Assembly (NCBI RefSeq): GCF_002979755.1
Contig: NZ_PCPP01000007.1
Location: 1 to 64,000, forward strand
Length of the DNA stretch: 64,000 bases
Reading direction: 5' to 3'
From: Chryseobacterium culicis
GTDB lineage: Bacteria; Bacteroidota; Bacteroidia; Flavobacteriales; Weeksellaceae
The notes below the pieces were generated by a model. That model saw only the letters and a list, made by a program, of their open reading frames with translations. It searched no databases and was not told where the DNA came from. Below are positions 61,203-64,000 of this stretch, one piece after another. The translations under genes and the position numbers were made by a program. Every line of letters begins with the position of its first letter. Within the stretch, counting starts at the first letter, position 1.

Positions 61203-62287
61203 TGAATTCATTTTATAAACTTAAAACAGTTAAGGTTCAGAAAGATACCTCCGAGGCAGTGAATGTAGCGGTGGAAATCCCTGAAGAACTGAAAGATAAG
61301 TTCAGGTTCAAACAAGGGCAGTATCTGAATTTCCGTATGATCATCAACGGAAATGAAGAAAGACGTTCTTACTCTATCTGTAATGCCCCAAGTGAAAAAG
61401 GCAATACGCTGGAAGTATTGGTGAAACTGCTTGAAGGCGGAAAGGTATCCGGGTATTTCAATGAGCATCTTCACATGGATGAAGTATTGGAAGTGATGCC
61501 TCCGATGGGTGGTTTTAATACCTCTTATCACCCGACAAATGTAAAAACTTATGTTGGTCTGGCGGCAGGAAGCGGAATTACACCGGTGCTATCTAATATT
61601 AAAGAAAGTCTTTATCAGGAACCTAAAAGTATTGCTTACCTGTTCTATAGCAACAGAAGCATGAATCATGTTTTAAGAAAAGCAGAGATCGACAAACTGG
61701 TAGAACATTTCAACGGAAGACTGAAAGTTATTTATTTAGTGAGCCGTGAAAAACATGAAGATCCTGTTTTTGAAGGAAGAATTTCATCAGAAAAACTGGA
61801 GCAGCTATTTGAAAGATATACAGATATTGACATCAAAGAAGCAACTTACTTTATTTGCGGGCCTTCAGAAATGATCAAAGGGATTGCGGATTATCTGAAA
61901 AAAGATAAAAAAGTACCTGCTATTCAGGTTTTATTTGAATATTTCACCGCTCCGGATGAAGAAAATACGGAGGAAATGAGTGATGAATTCAAAGCAATTG
62001 CCAATATTGAAAGTATGGTAACGGTAATCATTGATGATGATGAATATTCGTTCCATCTTAATTCTAAAAAAGAGAGTATCTTAGATAAAGCATTGAAAGA
62101 TCAGCTTCCGGTTCCTTTCGCATGTAAAGGAGGCGTTTGCTGTACCTGTAAAGCGCAGGTTTTAGAAGGAGAAGTTTTCATGGAGAAAAACTATGCACTT
62201 ACCGAAGAAGAAGTAGCCAGAGGCTTCGTTCTTACCTGCCAATGTCACCCAACAACCAATGTGGTGATGCTTAATTATGATGTTTAA
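61202..62287 (+). CDS. paaE: Phenylacetyl-CoA epoxidase reductase subunit
   Basis: Electron-transfer subunit of the 1,2-phenylacetyl-CoA epoxidase, 361 residues. A ferredoxin-NADP reductase FAD domain (RRSYSICNAP near residue 54) and NAD domain (GLAAGSGITPVLSNI near 120) are followed by a plant-type [2Fe-2S] ferredoxin domain. Cluster ligands lie in ACKGGVCCTCKA and, later, FVLTCQCHP. Electrons pass from NADPH to the PaaA diiron centre. Placing paaE between paaK and paaA differs from the E. coli order paaABCDE. Confidence 0.95.
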   Translation: MNSFYKLKTVKVQKDTSEAVNVAVEIPEELKDKFRFKQGQYLNFRMIINGNEERRSYSICNAPSEKGNTLEVLVKLLEGGKVSGYFNEHLHMDEVLEVMPPMGGFNTSYHPTNVKTYVGLAAGSGITPVLSNIKESLYQEPKSIAYLFYSNRSMNHVLRKAEIDKLVEHFNGRLKVIYLVSREKHEDPVFEGRISSEKLEQLFERYTDIDIKEATYFICGPSEMIKGIADYLKKDKKVPAIQVLFEYFTAPDEENTEEMSDEFKAIANIESMVTVIIDDDEYSFHLNSKKESILDKALKDQLPVPFACKGGVCCTCKAQVLEGEVFMEKNYALTEEEVARGFVLTCQCHPTTNVVMLNYDV

Positions 62288-62292
62288 TTTTT

Positions 62293-62352
62293 TGTAAAAT
62301 GTAAAACGTATATCAAAAATACATTGTACAACCGACATTTTACTTTAGTACA
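62293..62352. repeat. Palindromic repeat in the paaE-paaA gap
   Basis: TGTAAAATGT (62293-62302) faces a copy of the unit TACATTGTACA-N-CCGACATTTTAC at 62320-62343. The unit is identical at 23 of 24 bases to the one in the paaB-paaC gap (63725-63748). This is a shared palindromic element, not simple AT-rich drift. Confidence 0.7.
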
Positions 62353-62364
62353 AAAAACAAAAAA

Positions 62365-63303
62365 ATGGACTTAGAAAAATTTGTTCAATACGTTCACGAA
62401 GAAAATAAAGTAGAACCAAAAGATGTAATGCCAGATGATTACAGAAAATTATTGGTTCGTCAGATTTCACAGCACGCACATTCTGAAATTGTAGGAATGC
62501 TGCCGGAAGCTAACTGGATTTCCAGAGCACCTTCATTGAGAAGAAAAATGGCTCTTCTGGCAAAAGTTCAGGATGAAGCAGGTCATGGTTTATATCTTTA
62601 TTCTGCCACTGAAACTTTAGGAGACGGAAGCATCAGAGCAGACAGAGATGCTACTTATGATGATATGCTGGAAGGAAAAGCAAAATATTCAAGTATTTTC
62701 AATTATCCCACGCTAAGCTGGGCAGATATTGGTGCTATCGGCTGGTTGGTAGATGGTGCTGCTATTATGAATCAGGTAATGCTGATGGGGAATTCTTATG
62801 GCCCTTATTCAAGAGCGATGGTGAAAATCTGTAAAGAAGAATCTTTCCACCAAAGACAGGGATATGAAATTTTAATGGCACTGTGCCGTGGTACAAAACA
62901 ACAGAAAGAAATGGCTCAGGCTTCATTAAATCGTTTCTGGTGGCCGGCTCTGATGATGTTCGGACCAAACGATGACAGCTCTCCAAACTCTAAAATCTCT
63001 ATGAATTACAGAGTAAAAAGAGAAAGTAATGATAACCTTCGTCAGAGATTTATCGATGTTACCGTTTCTCAGGCTGAATTCTTAGGATTAACTATTCCTG
63101 ATAAAGATCTGAAATGGAACGAGGAAAGACAGCATTACGATTTTGGAGAACTTCCCTGGGATGAATTCATGGAAATTTTAAAAGGAAACGGACCTTGCAA
63201 CAAGAAGCGTATCGAAACCAAGAGAAAAGCGCAAAGAGAAAACTCTTGGGTAAAAGAAGCAGCGGCAGCTTTTGCAGAGAAACAACAAAAAGAAGTAATA
63301 TAA
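62365..63303 (+). CDS. paaA: Phenylacetyl-CoA epoxidase catalytic subunit PaaA
   Basis: Diiron monooxygenase subunit that epoxidises the ring of phenylacetyl-CoA; 312 residues, the expected length. The ferritin-like fold carries the metal ligands in LLAKVQDEAGHGLYLYS (near residue 75-85) and in KICKEESFHQRQGYEIL (near 155-165). Other family segments are WADIGAIGWLVDGAAI and RFWWPALMMFGPNDDSSP. It acts with PaaC as the structural and catalytic pair, with PaaB and PaaE. Located in a conserved order paaA-paaB-paaC. Confidence 0.97.
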   Translation: MDLEKFVQYVHEENKVEPKDVMPDDYRKLLVRQISQHAHSEIVGMLPEANWISRAPSLRRKMALLAKVQDEAGHGLYLYSATETLGDGSIRADRDATYDDMLEGKAKYSSIFNYPTLSWADIGAIGWLVDGAAIMNQVMLMGNSYGPYSRAMVKICKEESFHQRQGYEILMALCRGTKQQKEMAQASLNRFWWPALMMFGPNDDSSPNSKISMNYRVKRESNDNLRQRFIDVTVSQAEFLGLTIPDKDLKWNEERQHYDFGELPWDEFMEILKGNGPCNKKRIETKRKAQRENSWVKEAAAAFAEKQQKEVI

Positions 63304-63306
63304 TAA

Positions 63307-63402
63307 TGTAACAATATACCAATGTAGAAATGTAACAATCATTGTCATGCTGAGCTTGTCGAAGCATCTCATTATTAAACTGGTACATCGATACATTGTT
63401 AA
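63307..63402. repeat. Repeat cluster in the paaA-paaB gap with dispersed GTCATGCTGAGC unit
   Basis: The unit TGTCATGCTGAGCTTGTCGA (63343-63362, extending to GAAGCATCTC at 63370) is of the kind dispersed in many genomes and can fold through ATGCT/AGCAT. It is flanked by TGTAACAAT and ATACATTGTTA, which are imperfect inverted copies of each other. The gap has no gene. Confidence 0.55.
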
Positions 63403-63414
63403 ATTAATTTGACT

Positions 63415-63696
63415 ATGGCAAATTTAGATATGTGGGAAGTGTTTATTCAGACTAAACCGGGATTATCTCACAAACATGTTGGAATTGTACAGGCACCAAC
63501 AGCAGAAATGGCTTTGCAAAATGCAAGAGACGTTTATACAAGAAGAAAAGAAGGGACTTCTGTTTGGGTTGTTCCAAGCAAATATATTGTGACTTCGGAA
63601 GGGATTGATAAAGAAGCTTTCTTCGATCCGGCTGATGATAAACTATACCGTCATCCAACGTTCTACGATATCCCCAACGATGTAAAAAATATGTAA
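63415..63696 (+). CDS. paaB: Phenylacetyl-CoA epoxidase subunit PaaB
   Basis: Small 93-residue structural subunit that bridges the PaaAC heterodimers of the epoxidase. Family features: WEVFIQTKPGLSHKHVGIVQAP at the start, ALQNARDVYTRRKEGTSVWVVP, and the C-terminal ADDKLYRHPTFYDIP. The start at 63415 is an ATG, preferred to the TTG two codons upstream. It follows paaA after a repeat-filled gap of about 110 bases. Confidence 0.96.
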   Translation: MANLDMWEVFIQTKPGLSHKHVGIVQAPTAEMALQNARDVYTRRKEGTSVWVVPSKYIVTSEGIDKEAFFDPADDKLYRHPTFYDIPNDVKNM

Positions 63697-63701
63697 TCTT
63701 C

Positions 63702-63757
63702 TGTAAAATGTCCGTTGTAAAAAGTACATTGTACATCCGACATTTTACATTTTACAA
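63702..63757. repeat. Palindromic repeat in the paaB-paaC gap
   Basis: TGTAAAATGT (63702-63711) pairs perfectly with ACATTTTACA (63740-63749), and a second ATTTTACA copy follows to 63757. The inner part contains TACATTGTACATCCG, as in the paaE-paaA gap. It can form a long hairpin inside the operon mRNA. Confidence 0.7.
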
Positions 63758-63768
63758 AAAATTAAACA

Positions 63769-64000
63769 ATGAACCCATTATATAATTATTTATTAAAACT
63801 AGCAGACGACAGTTTCATTATGGGACAGCGTTTGTCTGCATGGTGCGGTGAAGGTCCTTACCTGGAGGAAGATATTGCATTGACAAATATTGCATTGGAT
63901 GAGCTAGGACAGGCAAACAATTTTTATGTGTACGCTTCAAGAGTGATAGACAATGGTAAAAGTGAAGATGATATCGCATTTTTAAGATACGAACACGAAT
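63769..64000 (+). CDS. paaC: Phenylacetyl-CoA epoxidase subunit PaaC (partial)
   Basis: The start of paaC, cut by the window end after 77 codons and one base. The translation begins MNPLYNYLLKLADDSFIMGQ and continues RLSAWCGEGPYLEEDIAL, then ALDELGQANNFYVYA, all typical of the N-terminus of this ferritin-like subunit. PaaC is the structural partner of PaaA and lacks a working diiron site in characterised systems. The ATG at 63769 lies directly after the palindromic repeat. Confidence 0.93.
   Translation, partial: MNPLYNYLLKLADDSFIMGQRLSAWCGEGPYLEEDIALTNIALDELGQANNFYVYASRVIDNGKSEDDIAFLRYEHE

Noticed and set aside
62293..63757. Palindromic repeats in the paa operon as a CRISPR array or as terminators.
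   Set aside because: Spacing is irregular with genes in between, and there is no T-tract after the hairpins. They are treated as dispersed intergenic repeats.

Overview
The window looks like chromosome of a Chryseobacterium-type flavobacterium (Bacteroidota, Weeksellaceae). This rests on low GC, -7 boxes of the flavobacterial TAnnTTTG form, a type IX secretion sorting tail, a GH92 mannosidase, a SusC-like outer-membrane barrel, bacillithiol synthesis (bshA), DUF4254/DUF4292 proteins, and a short double-glycine peptide typical of that genus. The genus call is an inference from protein style; no rRNA is present. No tRNA, rRNA, CRISPR array, prophage or complete insertion sequence was seen.

Layout. 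0-7 kb: a T9SS cargo protein, a DPE2-like 4-alpha-glucanotransferase with two starch-binding domains, a Gly/Asn-repeat secreted protein, a Spy-like protein and ferritin. 7-14 kb: an AddA/RecB-like helicase-nuclease, three tandem carboxypeptidase-regulatory-like proteins, a SIMPL protein, a GNAT enzyme and a PspC protein. 14-26.5 kb (mostly minus strand): DUF2851, bshA, GH3 hexosaminidase, ribA, DUF4254, tatA, an EnvC-like protein, a DUF4292 lipoprotein, a sugar nucleotidyltransferase and a flippase. 26.6-37.4 kb: pyrC, a TPR protein, GH92, an OmpR-type two-component system facing a DUF1573 protein, a 2,4-dienoyl-CoA-reductase-like SDR and an M1 peptidase. 37.7-41.4 kb: a tight five-gene operon with a DUF2589 protein, two unrecognised proteins, a cytoplasmic subtilisin and a 67-residue propeptide-like protein. 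41.4-50.3 kb: an endonuclease/phosphatase-family protein, a second OmpR-type system facing a TonB-type barrel, a second M1 peptidase and a PAP2 phosphatase. 50.3-56 kb: two paralogous M43 metalloprotease lipoproteins, a NarL-type system with a membrane partner, and a GG-leader Cys-rich peptide. 56-64 kb: clpB, a TetR regulator and the start of a phenylacetate operon (paaK, paaE, paaA, paaB, partial paaC).

The most notable observations are these. (1) The DUF2589/subtilisin/propeptide operon looks like a self-contained protease module with its own inhibitor. (2) Both OmpR-type systems face a divergent gene across an intergenic region with TTAAC-core direct repeats spaced about 11 bp apart, ending 20-21 bp before the -7 box, which suggests binding sites for the adjacent regulators. 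(3) A 50-residue double-glycine, six-cysteine peptide gene lies at 55875-56027. (4) Intergenic palindromic repeats occupy the gaps of the phenylacetate operon, and a perfect CTAACA-AA-TGTTAG operator candidate lies at its promoter.
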